Source: Deltaproteobacteria bacterium
GTDB taxonomy: Bacteria; Desulfobacterota; Dissulfuribacteria; Dissulfuribacterales; UBA3076
NCBI GenBank assembly: GCA_030618205.1
Contig: JAUXDR010000001.1
Coordinates: 1-20,396, forward strand
Length of the DNA stretch: 20,396 bases
Direction of reading: 5' to 3'
Both the position numbers and the translations under genes were made by a program. The notes under the pieces are model-generated. The model did no database searches and was not told the DNA's origin. It was given only the letters and a program-made list of their open reading frames with translations. Shown here in pieces: positions 8,201 to 15,700 of the stretch. Numbering within the stretch: position 1 is the first letter of the stretch; every line of letters starts with the position of its first letter.

Positions 8201-9358
8201 TCAATATTATTGAGCCATTCAAAAACCAATAAATGGACTGAAATATGGAGAGTCGATATCAGCCCAATATATCATTTGGAAACAGATGGCGTTCCCGTAA
8301 TCCTTCATAAAACCGGAAACAGATGGTACCCGACTTGGCACCCCTGGCCGGGTGAAAAGGTTACCCTTCACATTACCCGTCCTGCCGGAGTTGGGGGCCA
8401 AACAATGACTATTGAAAAAAGTTATCTTGAATTACGACCCGGTCGGCGGACAACCCATTCTAAACTGTCACTTACAATAAAAAGCAGCCAGGGCGGGCAG
8501 CACACGATTTTACTGCCTCCAGACGTAGAACTTCAAGAAGTAAAAATTGGTGGAAAAATTCAGCCGATTCGTCAGGAGGGAAGAAATGTACCTCTGCCTA
8601 TCATCCCGGGCCGGCAAGAGATCGAGCTTCAATGGAGTGACCTTAGTGGAATCACCTCATTATTCAAAACGTCAGAAATCGATCTCGGAATCCAAAGTGT
8701 AAATGTAAGTACTGATCTCTTTTTGCCACCTAGTCGCTGGCCGTTATTTGTTGGCGGTGAACAACTTGTAGGACCAGCTGTTCTTTTCTGGTCGGTTCTC
8801 CTGGTCATTGTCCTTATAGCCTTTGGCCTTTCTCGAACAGGTCTGACACCTCTCAAATTTTATCACTGGATCTTACTGGGGATAGGGATGTCCATGAGCA
8901 ACCTCGGGGCCTGCCTTCTCGTAGTCGGATGGCTGATTGCTCTTGATTTGCGAGAAAAAGCCGCAAATCTTGATAAGAGACAATTTAATACGGTACAGCT
9001 CATTATAGGGTTTTTAACCGTTTTGGCTATGGGTTCTCTAGTATATGCAATTTCACACGGGTTGCTTGGCCACCCTGACATGAACATCGTCGGAAACGGT
9101 TCAAACAGTTCTCTTTTAAGATGGTATCAGGACATGAGTGACAATACCCTCCCTCGGGCATGGGTGTTTTCGGTCCCAATGTTTGCATACCGAGTCGCAA
9201 TGCTCATTTGGGCACTATGGATATCATTCACCCTTGTCGGTATTCTTAAATGGGGCTGGAAACGCTTTACTGAACCAACTATTTGGAACAGCACACCTGC
9301 AAAGCCTAAAAAAATGAAAGAAGATAGCGAAGACGTAACTATTCAGGTCGATTTTTGA
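5240..9358 (+). CDS. Large membrane protein with duplicated periplasmic modules, unknown function
   Basis: This is a 1372-residue inner-membrane protein. The GTG start at 5240 is supported by AGGAGA (5228-5233). A signal peptide (residues 1-31) leads to a long beta-rich periplasmic region, then four TM segments (about 483-503, 507-523, 529-545, 560-580). TM5 lies at about 692-712. A sixth hydrophobic stretch (about 727-747) ends in a signal-peptidase-like VHAG. A second beta-rich region follows, with four further TM segments (about 1175-1196, 1206-1237, 1252-1275, 1314-1340). The two outer regions appear homologous: a Cys pair (C57/C69; C769/C773), then W-x(1-2)-P-Q-x-V-x-V…P-A and a (Q/A)-G-(S/K)-x-x-L-x-G strand in each. 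The C-terminal PDMNIVGNGS…WYQDM…LPRAWVFSVP stretch is, from memory, conserved in uncharacterised gammaproteobacterial homologues. No enzyme motif is recognised. It probably heads a gene set with the next two genes. Confidence 0.75.
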   Translation: MKISGNIFYTVFRSSLIVLFLVVFPQPGYAESGPSIPEPLKPWVDWVLHDHEEQMKCIPHYNNPNKLQCNWPTELVLDLNDRGGQFSQSWHILHESWVTLPGNKNQWPQDVRVNGKPAVIVQKLNRPIIHLQPGSYALTGIFKWSKLPEFIQVSPQSAIVSLTVNNRKIEFPNIGASEKLWLKTEQKEEKIENRLKIESFRLIEDRIPARVEIYVTLDVAGSAREITLGPLYSPDKLIPVSLQSALPVKLEQDAKIRVQVRPGRYRFTLILRHIDPLETLSFEHPGDGFWPDQEIWSFSAHSNLRIVEIEGVQSIDPLQTSMPQTWRKYPAYRLLPGETMRFKEIKRGDPHPAPDQLTLNRSLWLRFDGSGYTVQDNIQGKKNTNWRLEMSPEITLGRIAVDGKEQFITQRKGTEKSGIELREGVLNLIADSSYQGNISTLPATGWDHNFQQVSGRLHLPPGWKLINAGGIDKIPHTWVKRWTLLDFFIVLIFTIALANLFSKPLAGVAFITLVLIYQEPNAPKYIWLALLIGFALLKHLPEGRLKKAVKIYQLMAFLGLILIVIPYSIQALRVGIYPQLAKPWASMTDHSRYPQTVSETAQRKTDKEVRVDRKAARKAVSVFKDSVAEAPEESYRSSYYQSQVMQYDPKALTQTGPGIPKWQPFETIHFSWSGPVTRDQTISFMLIGPKTNLVLSFVRVFLIILLALGMFKIGYRRGKGFHLPDLKSYFMGIFFILAFFNPGIVHAGDIPSQEMLNELQKRLLEKNECFPACADIPDINITISPEKLSIVANINTQIDTAVPLPSHVQHWLPQQVMVDDNPAQGLFRSNECLWVMVPAGKHTLKLNGLIRKQNTLQLPFPLKPHHAKITASGWSVDGVHPDGSFDSQLQFKRIIEQPDKKTEILETGVLPSFALIERNILLGLVWKVETSVKRISPKGSAIVMDIPLLPGESVTSEGIRVKDGIAQINLRSDQSHMQWESFLEPSDSILLSHSKTNKWTEIWRVDISPIYHLETDGVPVILHKTGNRWYPTWHPWPGEKVTLHITRPAGVGGQTMTIEKSYLELRPGRRTTHSKLSLTIKSSQGGQHTILLPPDVELQEVKIGGKIQPIRQEGRNVPLPIIPGRQEIELQWSDLSGITSLFKTSEIDLGIQSVNVSTDLFLPPSRWPLFVGGEQLVGPAVLFWSVLLVIVLIAFGLSRTGLTPLKFYHWILLGIGMSMSNLGACLLVVGWLIALDLREKAANLDKRQFNTVQLIIGFLTVLAMGSLVYAISHGLLGHPDMNIVGNGSNSSLLRWYQDMSDNTLPRAWVFSVPMFAYRVAMLIWALWISFTLVGILKWGWKRFTEPTIWNSTPAKPKKMKEDSEDVTIQVDF

Positions 9359-9448
9359 ATCAAGAAGATTCAACAGGCAGGAAGGGTTTGCCTTTAATGG
9401 CAGCTGTAATAGAATCAGCACAAATTCAAACGAAAAGGAGGATCGACT

Positions 9449-10309
9449 ATGGCAGGATTGTATGGTTGGGCAATCAAAATCAACTGGCTCGGAGCAGATC
9501 ACACCTATGTAACTAGCAGTGACGGCGGCGTATGGGGATGCTGGGGGCGCAGCAGTGGCGGGAGAAAAATATGTTCCGGTACCGGTAGTTCCAGGCGGGC
9601 GAATTGTCTTTCCCAGAGTTCATCCCATGCTGGCATAATCTACGGCCTTACAGGAGTTTGCCATCAGACCGCGAACAGGATTTTGCATCCTGCCCGGGTT
9701 GTCGTAAGCCGTGCAAGCGGATATTGGGCGTCCGTTACGATGTATGGGACATATGGCACCCACAGTGTTGCTTCCTTAATCGAATGGGAAGCTCGGAAGG
9801 CTCGTTGCAATAAAGTAAGCGGTGACTTGGGGCTTAAGGCTCTGGCGGTTGCACCCAAGGCTGGTGCCAAAGCGATCAAAGAACCTGCCCCGGAACCCGG
9901 GATAAAGGCCTACCTTAATAAGGTGGATGCCATCTATGTCAAGCAGGCGGGTGAAATGAAAATGTCTGCATTGCCTGCGACCAAAAAAACCAAATTCCTT
10001 GCCCGGGAGTTGGAACTCATGGCCGATTACAGACTCGGCACCGCAAAGGATTCAAAGAAAATCACGGCGCTGCAGAAGTTTCAAGGCAGTATCCTGCACG
10101 AAAAGGAAGGTCTTGATGAGGCGTTGATTGGCAAGGATATTTCCGCAGTGGAATACGCTCAGAAAGTCAACGGCCTGATGGCGAAGTTCATGAAGGAAAG
10201 TGGCGCACAACTCGGCAGAGAGGCACACACAAAGATGTTCGGAATGGCCCCCGATGCCGTATTCCAGATTGTAGATGCGAAGATTCTGGCGAAGTATCAT
10301 AAGGAGTAA
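9449..10309 (+). CDS. Unknown protein with possible papain-like (permuted NlpC/P60-type) domain and helical tail
   Basis: This 286-residue protein has a strong ribosome site (AAAAGGAGGA, about 9434-9443) and no signal peptide. The N-terminal part (residues 1-120) is Cys-rich (31, 42, 53, 71, 120) and contains GADHTYVTS (H18) and GLTGVCHQTANRIL (C71, H72), then MYGTYGTHS. A histidine on an early strand and a cysteine at the start of a later helix is the residue order of circularly permuted NlpC/P60 (LRAT/YiiX-like) hydrolases and acyltransferases. I infer such a fold from this motif order only. A linker rich in Ala, Lys and Pro (about 132-150) leads to a helical domain (150-286), a diverged copy of which is the next gene. 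It lies 90 bp after the large membrane protein gene and is probably co-expressed. Confidence 0.6.
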   Translation: MAGLYGWAIKINWLGADHTYVTSSDGGVWGCWGRSSGGRKICSGTGSSRRANCLSQSSSHAGIIYGLTGVCHQTANRILHPARVVVSRASGYWASVTMYGTYGTHSVASLIEWEARKARCNKVSGDLGLKALAVAPKAGAKAIKEPAPEPGIKAYLNKVDAIYVKQAGEMKMSALPATKKTKFLARELELMADYRLGTAKDSKKITALQKFQGSILHEKEGLDEALIGKDISAVEYAQKVNGLMAKFMKESGAQLGREAHTKMFGMAPDAVFQIVDAKILAKYHKE

Positions 10310-10323
10310 CAACATCGATATAT

Positions 10324-10351
10324 GCAGGCCCCCTCGCGAGAAGGGGTCTGC
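10324..10351. repeat. Intercistronic hairpin
   Basis: GCAGGCCCC (10324-10332) pairs with GGGGTCTGC (10343-10351) over 9 bp including one G-U pair. The loop CTCGCGAGAA itself contains a palindrome. It sits in the 67-bp gap between two same-strand genes, so it may stabilise the upstream mRNA end or reduce read-through. An A-rich run follows it, so on the minus strand no terminator forms either. Confidence 0.4.
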
Positions 10352-10376
10352 AAAAGAAAGTAAAGGGCTGTGGGCT

Positions 10377-10790
10377 ATGCATATCAAGCGCATGAACGAA
10401 CAGGAATACATGGAACGTGTTTCCGGGTTGTTTGAAAAGGTCCGGGCTGAATCCGCGGTAACGGAGAACGAAGCCATCCTGTTCGATCGATATCGCGATG
10501 CTGAATTCGATCTCACTGTGGAATACCGCCTTGGGCCCGATTTTCCAGCGGAACGGCGGGAGGCCCTCCGTGCCGTCCATCGGCAGGTGCAGGAGCAGTC
10601 GGAAGAATTAAGAAAGAAATACCTTTCCGGCAATTTGCAGAAACAGGAGTTTGTCGTCCTGATGCAGGCTGCAACGGCTGAAATGGCGAAAGCATACGCT
10701 TCAGTACTCACTCCGGAGGAAATGACCGCATTTTTTGGACACGGAGAGGGGGCATATAAGCTCCCGTTCTTATCGGACGAGTTGGAGTAA
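10377..10790 (+). CDS. Small helical protein homologous to the preceding gene's C-terminal domain
   Basis: I choose the ATG at 10377 (137 residues); the frame is open further upstream but that part overlaps the previous gene and the hairpin. The product is cytoplasmic, almost entirely helical and without cysteine. Residues 47-121 align without gaps to residues 191-265 of the upstream protein. Both carry (D/E)YRLG at the start and a (M/F)FG at the end, 68 residues apart, with matching A-L, L, E-(Y/F), A, K, L, E, T positions between; I count about 15 identities in 75. The SVLTPEEMTAFFG segment resembles the LTPE turn of Spy/CpxP-like helical proteins, but there is no signal peptide. It may be a partner, inhibitor or immunity factor of the upstream enzyme-like protein. 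Confidence 0.6.
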   Translation: MHIKRMNEQEYMERVSGLFEKVRAESAVTENEAILFDRYRDAEFDLTVEYRLGPDFPAERREALRAVHRQVQEQSEELRKKYLSGNLQKQEFVVLMQAATAEMAKAYASVLTPEEMTAFFGHGEGAYKLPFLSDELE

Positions 10791-10827
10791 TCCGTGACAG
10801 CAGCATTCACATAAGTCAGGAAAAGGG

Positions 10828-10862
10828 AAAAGGGGGACCTGCGGCTTTCAGGACGGCAGGTC
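10828..10862. repeat. GGGGGAC motif with 7-bp hairpin (REP-like)
   Basis: AAAAGGGG (10828-10835) runs into GACCTGC (10836-10842), which pairs perfectly with GCAGGTC (10856-10862) across a 13-nt loop. The layout is the same as at 2957-2989, and it again lies beside a transposase remnant. It could also act as a weak terminator for the gene ending at 10790. Confidence 0.4.
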
Positions 10863-11108
10863 GATATTGTCATATTAGCAGGAAGGGTCTGCAAAAGGCA
10901 CGGCATAAGTCTCGGTGAGTTGTGCTCTGGCAGTCGAAGGAGTGAGATTGCGGAGGCCAGAAGGATAGTGTCTTGGATTGCAATTCGTGAGTTAGGGTAC
11001 TCAGGGGCAGATGTTGCTCGGTATCTTGGAGTCACGAATTCATGTATTACGAAATCGGTATCATTCGGAAAAAAGCCCGACATGAAAGATTATGTTAATC
11101 AGGCCTGA
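10860..11108 (+). pseudogene. RAYT-type transposase C-terminal remnant (DnaA-C-like HTH)
   Basis: The open frame reads VDIVILAGRVCKRHGISLGE and then CSGSRRSEIAEARRIVSWIA, RELGYSGADVARYLGVTNSC, to a stop at 11106-11108. This is the C-terminal helix-turn-helix found at the end of many Y1/RAYT transposases of this group (GSRRREV-x-x-AR…ELGYSGAEVARYLGVTxSCV), related to the DNA-binding domain of DnaA. No catalytic part with the HUH motif or Tyr is upstream; the gene is reduced to its tail. It has no own ribosome site. Confidence 0.65.
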
Positions 11109-11125
11109 AAACCGATTGTCAATAT

Positions 11126-11151
11126 TGAATAGCTGCAAGGCAAGCTATTCA
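11126..11151. repeat. 9-bp inverted repeat downstream of the RAYT tail
   Basis: TGAATAGCT (11126-11134) and AGCTATTCA (11143-11151) are perfect complements with an 8-nt loop, 17 bp after the transposase stop. It could be the right-end hairpin of the former element, or a site for regulation of the following gene. Confidence 0.35.
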
Positions 11152-11201
11152 CGTTCGGAACGAACGCCCCCTATTCTCGGTTGGTGATGTTGTAGATTGA
11201 T

Positions 11202-11218
11202 AAAAGCCGCGCTTTTTA
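11202..11218 (+). terminator. Weak hairpin with T-run before the DUF917 gene
   Basis: AAAAGC (11202-11207), loop CGC, GCTTTT (11211-11216) continues into TTAT. The stem is short and A/T-rich. It lies 20 bp upstream of the next start codon, so it could be an attenuator or just a leader feature. Confidence 0.25.
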
Positions 11219-11237
11219 TTAGGTTAAGGAGATAACG

Positions 11238-12737
11238 ATGAGGAAAGTAACGGATATCACAAGTTCCTTTTTAAAGAACTATAGTCAAAAAGATCTGCTT
11301 AATTATATCGAAGGCGCTACACTTCTGGCATCAGGAGGGGGAGGAGCTAAACAGATAGCGAAAAACCTTCTTGATATGAGTGGAGTGGAAACGGTTAATG
11401 CCATTACATCTGCACAACTCACGGACGTTGTACACACCGGCATGGTTGCCCAGGTTTTTGCTCCCTCAGCAATTTGGGCCAACCAGGACTTTCGCTCGGC
11501 CCTTAATTCCTTTACAGCCTGCGTCGGACAGGGCGGCGTTATCATGCCTGTCGAAGTTGGAGCTGTAAATGGAATAGTACCCGCCATTGTTGCCTCCATT
11601 ACAAACAGTGTTCTTTTGAAAGATTCAACGTCTGACAGGTCGGTTCCGGAAATGGACATGACATTGTTTCAGAATTCTGTCCCTCTCTGCAAGGTTTGCA
11701 TGGTGCCCACGTCCGGCACTCCGATATACCAGCAGGATTTTGGTGAGAATACTAAGGCCTTGGACGCGGAAAATTATATACTCGATGTAATGGATGACCA
11801 TGTTGATGCATTTCAGGGTGTCGGGGGCTTTGTCGCATATCCCATGTCCGGTCTTGACTTGAAACAGTATGCAAAGCAAGGATACCTTTTCGAAAATACT
11901 TTTGATTATGCTATTGCCCTGGGACAGGCCATGAAAACCGTTGGAAGCCTGGACAGTGTGATGGCGGTCATTGACGATTATCTAGGCCAACAATATTCAC
12001 CATACAATCTTTTTACCGGTTATCTGGTCGCTTCGGTTCAGCATCCACATGCCCAGGATTACGGCTACGCCGATTTCAAGAGCGCTGATCCCAAATCAAT
12101 ATTGGGAGTACGAATCTATTATTCCAATGAAAACATGATAGCATATGCGACTATGTGGGTCCTTGTGCAGGGTATGCCAACAGCAGTTGAGCTTTTTCCC
12201 ATTGCCATGGGACCTGACGCGATCGGCTACCTGCTGCTTGAGGGAGAAAGTCCAAAAGGGTATCAGGCCGGTTTTTCTTTTTCCAACGAAGCCTTTGATC
12301 CGTCAACGGGTGATCCTCAGTTTTTCCAAACGAATAAAGTCGCTTTGATAGGCATCCCGGAACCGCGTTTACGCAGAAATGACATTATCAATTCATTTTC
12401 AAGGGAAATTGCCCGGACCAGGAAATCCTTCGGCCTGACCTATGACGGTAAATACGTCCCCGTTGAAGACCTGCCCAAGTTGCAGTCCATGTTGGATGTC
12501 AAGGCAAGCGGTCGGAGAGAAATAGATGACGTATTGATATGTTTCAGAAAACCCTCCCATACTATGGAAGGGTGGATTGACCGGAACGGGCCGGAATCCT
12601 CTGCTCTTTCTGATGAGCCTTTTTGTGTGCCTTTCCCTCGTCTGCAGGGGCGCAGGGTAACAATGGAATTTACCTCGCCGGACGGGCAAGCCAAAACAAT
12701 CGCAATGAATTTTTCTCAGAATCAGGAATCATGCTGA
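11238..12737 (+). CDS. DUF917-family protein
   Basis: This 499-residue cytoplasmic protein has an AAGGAGA ribosome site just before the ATG. The N-terminal IEGATLLASGGGGAKQIA (about residues 24-41) is the glycine-rich start typical of DUF917 (PF06032). PVEVGAVNGIVPAIVAS (about 103-119) and LLKDSTSDRSVPEMDMTLF (about 125-143) match the family's E-x-G-x-N and D-x-D-x-x-R-x-x-PE blocks. Some DUF917 members are reported to be S-methyl-thiohydantoin desulfurases, and others sit beside hydantoinases. No hydantoinase neighbour is present here, so the substrate is unknown. The usual D-x-D-x-x-G-R block reads KDSTSDRS, and the length exceeds the typical family core (about 350-400 aa). It ends 7 nt inside the following sensor kinase gene, so the two are translationally linked. 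Confidence 0.75.
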   Translation: MRKVTDITSSFLKNYSQKDLLNYIEGATLLASGGGGAKQIAKNLLDMSGVETVNAITSAQLTDVVHTGMVAQVFAPSAIWANQDFRSALNSFTACVGQGGVIMPVEVGAVNGIVPAIVASITNSVLLKDSTSDRSVPEMDMTLFQNSVPLCKVCMVPTSGTPIYQQDFGENTKALDAENYILDVMDDHVDAFQGVGGFVAYPMSGLDLKQYAKQGYLFENTFDYAIALGQAMKTVGSLDSVMAVIDDYLGQQYSPYNLFTGYLVASVQHPHAQDYGYADFKSADPKSILGVRIYYSNENMIAYATMWVLVQGMPTAVELFPIAMGPDAIGYLLLEGESPKGYQAGFSFSNEAFDPSTGDPQFFQTNKVALIGIPEPRLRRNDIINSFSREIARTRKSFGLTYDGKYVPVEDLPKLQSMLDVKASGRREIDDVLICFRKPSHTMEGWIDRNGPESSALSDEPFCVPFPRLQGRRVTMEFTSPDGQAKTIAMNFSQNQESC

Positions 12738-15700
12738 ATAGTTGCAGAATTTTATTAAGTACGCTTTTTTTCTTTCCACTCTATTGCTTGTTGGTCACAA
12801 GTGGCCTCCCCGCATATGGTGAAGATGTCTGGTTCAACGATGTGTTTGATACCGGCGTCTATAATATGAGTATCATCCAGGATCGGCAGGGTTTTCTCTG
12901 GCTGACGACGAGCAACGGCCTTATTCGCTATGACGGTTACGAAAAAAAGATTATCAAGAAAGGCCCTGACGGATTGACCTCCAACCTGGTCCCCTGCGTG
13001 TACGAAGATAGTGAAGGCTTGCTATGGATTGTCACGCTCTCCGGACTTGATCTCTACGATCGCCGGAACGGCAGCTTTCGTCATTTCCAACATGATCCGG
13101 CAAATTCCACAAGTATTGGGAGCAACAACTTTAACTGGGCGCCAAAACTCGTTGCCGAGGACAAAAACGGCCTGATCTGGATCGGGACAAAAGAAGGACT
13201 CTACAGTTTTAATAAACAGACGGAAAAGTTTACGGCATATCATCTTGGGCCGAAAAACGATCCCCATGGGCTGAACGCGGATAATGTCTGGACGGTTGTG
13301 GCTGACAGGGGAGGATCCATATGGGTAGGCACTTCAGCCGGACTGGATGTGTATGATCCTGGCGACAATCAATTCTCCCACTTTCTCCATGACCCTGAAG
13401 ATGATGGAGGTCCGCAGGCACCCGGAAAAGGTATTGTTTATGCGGTCGCCCAGGGCCGGGACGGGGATGTCTGGGTAGGTACCAGTGAAGGCGGTTTGAG
13501 CAGGTACTCAAGATCGAACAAGACCTTTACACATTATCGGCATGACCCGAACGATCCTGACAGTCTGGCGTGTGACGAAATTTTTTCGATCACCGAGGAT
13601 TCACGGGGCAACCTGTGGTTAGGGCGTTCTTTTTCCAGGGCTTTCGGTCTTGAAAAATACAACATGGATTCAGGAAAATTTACTTTGTATAAACACGATT
13701 CCGACGTTCCTGGTTCTTTGTACAGCAATATCATATTAACCTGTTTTGAGGACAGATCAGGTATCCTCTGGGTTCCGGAAAATACCGGAAAGGTTCAAAA
13801 GATGGACCCGTACTGCAATCGGTTTAAACTGCACACTGTTAAAAAAAACGACTCTTCAACAACGGGCCTGCGGGCCTTGACAAGTGTTTACGAGGACAGC
13901 CGGGGAGACATCTGGACAGGCGGGCAACAAGGGTTAAGCCGGTTTGACAGGAAATCTCAGACGTGGACCTACTTTGCGCCTGATCCGGATAACCCGCAGG
14001 CACTCTGGAATCAGTATGCGTTTTCGATGATCGAGGACAGTGACGGCAACTTCTGGGTGGCTACGGATGACGGTATCCTGAATCTGTTTGACAGGGACAG
14101 GGGGATTGTTCTTAAGCGATACCAAAATCCAATTATTCCAAAGACAGCGAGGATGATTGTTGAGGACCGTTTTGATCCGGATATTTTCTGGTTTGGGATA
14201 GAAAATTACGGCCTGTTTAAATTTAATAAAAAGAGCGGTGAGTTTACAAGATACGAGAGCCGTTCGGATGCATCAGAGGGGTTGCTTGACGGTTTTATAG
14301 TTTCCCTGCGGCAGGATGATGATGGCCGGATGTGGATACAGTCCCACTCCGGACTGTATCATTTTAATCCCCGCACGGAAAAGTTTATCCGTTACAGCCA
14401 TAACGACAACGATCCCGCAAGTATCAGCAGCAATGTAATCAATGATCTGTACATTGATATACAGGGAGTGTTCTGGGTAAGCACCGACAGTGGTTTGAAC
14501 AGATTTGATCCACAAAACGGCAGATTCCTTCGCTATGGGAAAAAGCACGGATTTCCCACCATGTCCACCAGGACTATACTCGAAGACAGGAGTGGATTGC
14601 TGTGGATAGGTTCTGATGCGGGATTGATAGTCTTTGATCCAGCAGAAGAAAAGGTGACCCGCGTCTATACAAAAGAGGACGGGTTACAGTGCAACAGCTT
14701 TAGCCTGTATGCAACAAGTGCGCTGCAAACCCGGGGTGGCCGGATGTGGTTTGCCGGCCCAAATGGCGTAAACAGTTTTTATCCGGAAAAAATACGCACC
14801 AACCCCTTTAAACCATCGGTTTATTTGAATACCCTGACCCAGGGTGGCGAAGAAATAATTTCCAACCCATCCGCCTCAAAAGGTACGGATGTCGATTTGG
14901 ATTGGCGCCACAATTTTTTTGAATTCACCTACGCCGCACTCAACTATTCCCAGCCAGGGAATAACCTCTATAAATACATCCTCGAGGGATGGGACAAGGA
15001 CTGGTTTTATGCGGGCAAGCAACGTTCGGGGCGTTACTCAGGGCTGTCCGGTGGAGACTATACCTTAAAGATTCTGGCAGCCAATAATGATGGTTTGTGG
15101 AGTGATTCACCTTTTTTTATCCGTATTCATGTGGCTACTCCTTTTTGGCAAACCTGGTGGTTTTATTTGCTTTGCATTTCCTCCATGCTCTTCATCCTGT
15201 TCCTGCTTTTTTTCATCCGAACCAGGAACCTGCAACAATTTAACAGGAAGCTGGAAGCAGCATACAAACTGGTGAAACTTGCCGAGGAAAAGTACAGGTC
15301 GATCTTTGAAAACGCCACTGAAGGTATTTTTCAATCAACTCCGGAGGGAAAACTGCTTACTGTCAACACTGAGATGGCTCGGATCCTAGGATATGAAAGC
15401 AGCGAGGAACTGATCGGTGCAATTGATAACATTTCACAGCAGGTCTATGTTGATGCTGCTGACCGGGAAAAGTTGATCAGGGCTTTAAAAGAAAATAGTG
15501 TGATCTCTAATTTTGAAACCCGTTTCAGGCGCAAAGATAATTTGATTATCTGGGTAAACATCAGTGTCAGAAAAAATGACTCTGAAAAAGAAGGCCGGGT
15601 GAGCTTTGACGGTATTGTGAAGGATATTACCCGTCGCAGGGAAATTGAGATTGAACTTGAGAACCATCGGCAGAATCTTGAAAACATGGTTGCAGAGCGA

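Noticed and set aside
10344..10897. 13-bp direct repeat GGGTCTGCAAAAG flanking the small helical gene (10344-10356 and 10885-10897)
   Set aside because: A 13-bp match is expected by chance a few times in a 20-kb window, and the second copy lies inside the transposase relic.
10052..11083. 343-residue minus-strand open frame
   Set aside because: It is the shadow of two well supported plus-strand genes and the transposase tail, with Ser/Arg/Cys-rich composition typical of antisense frames.
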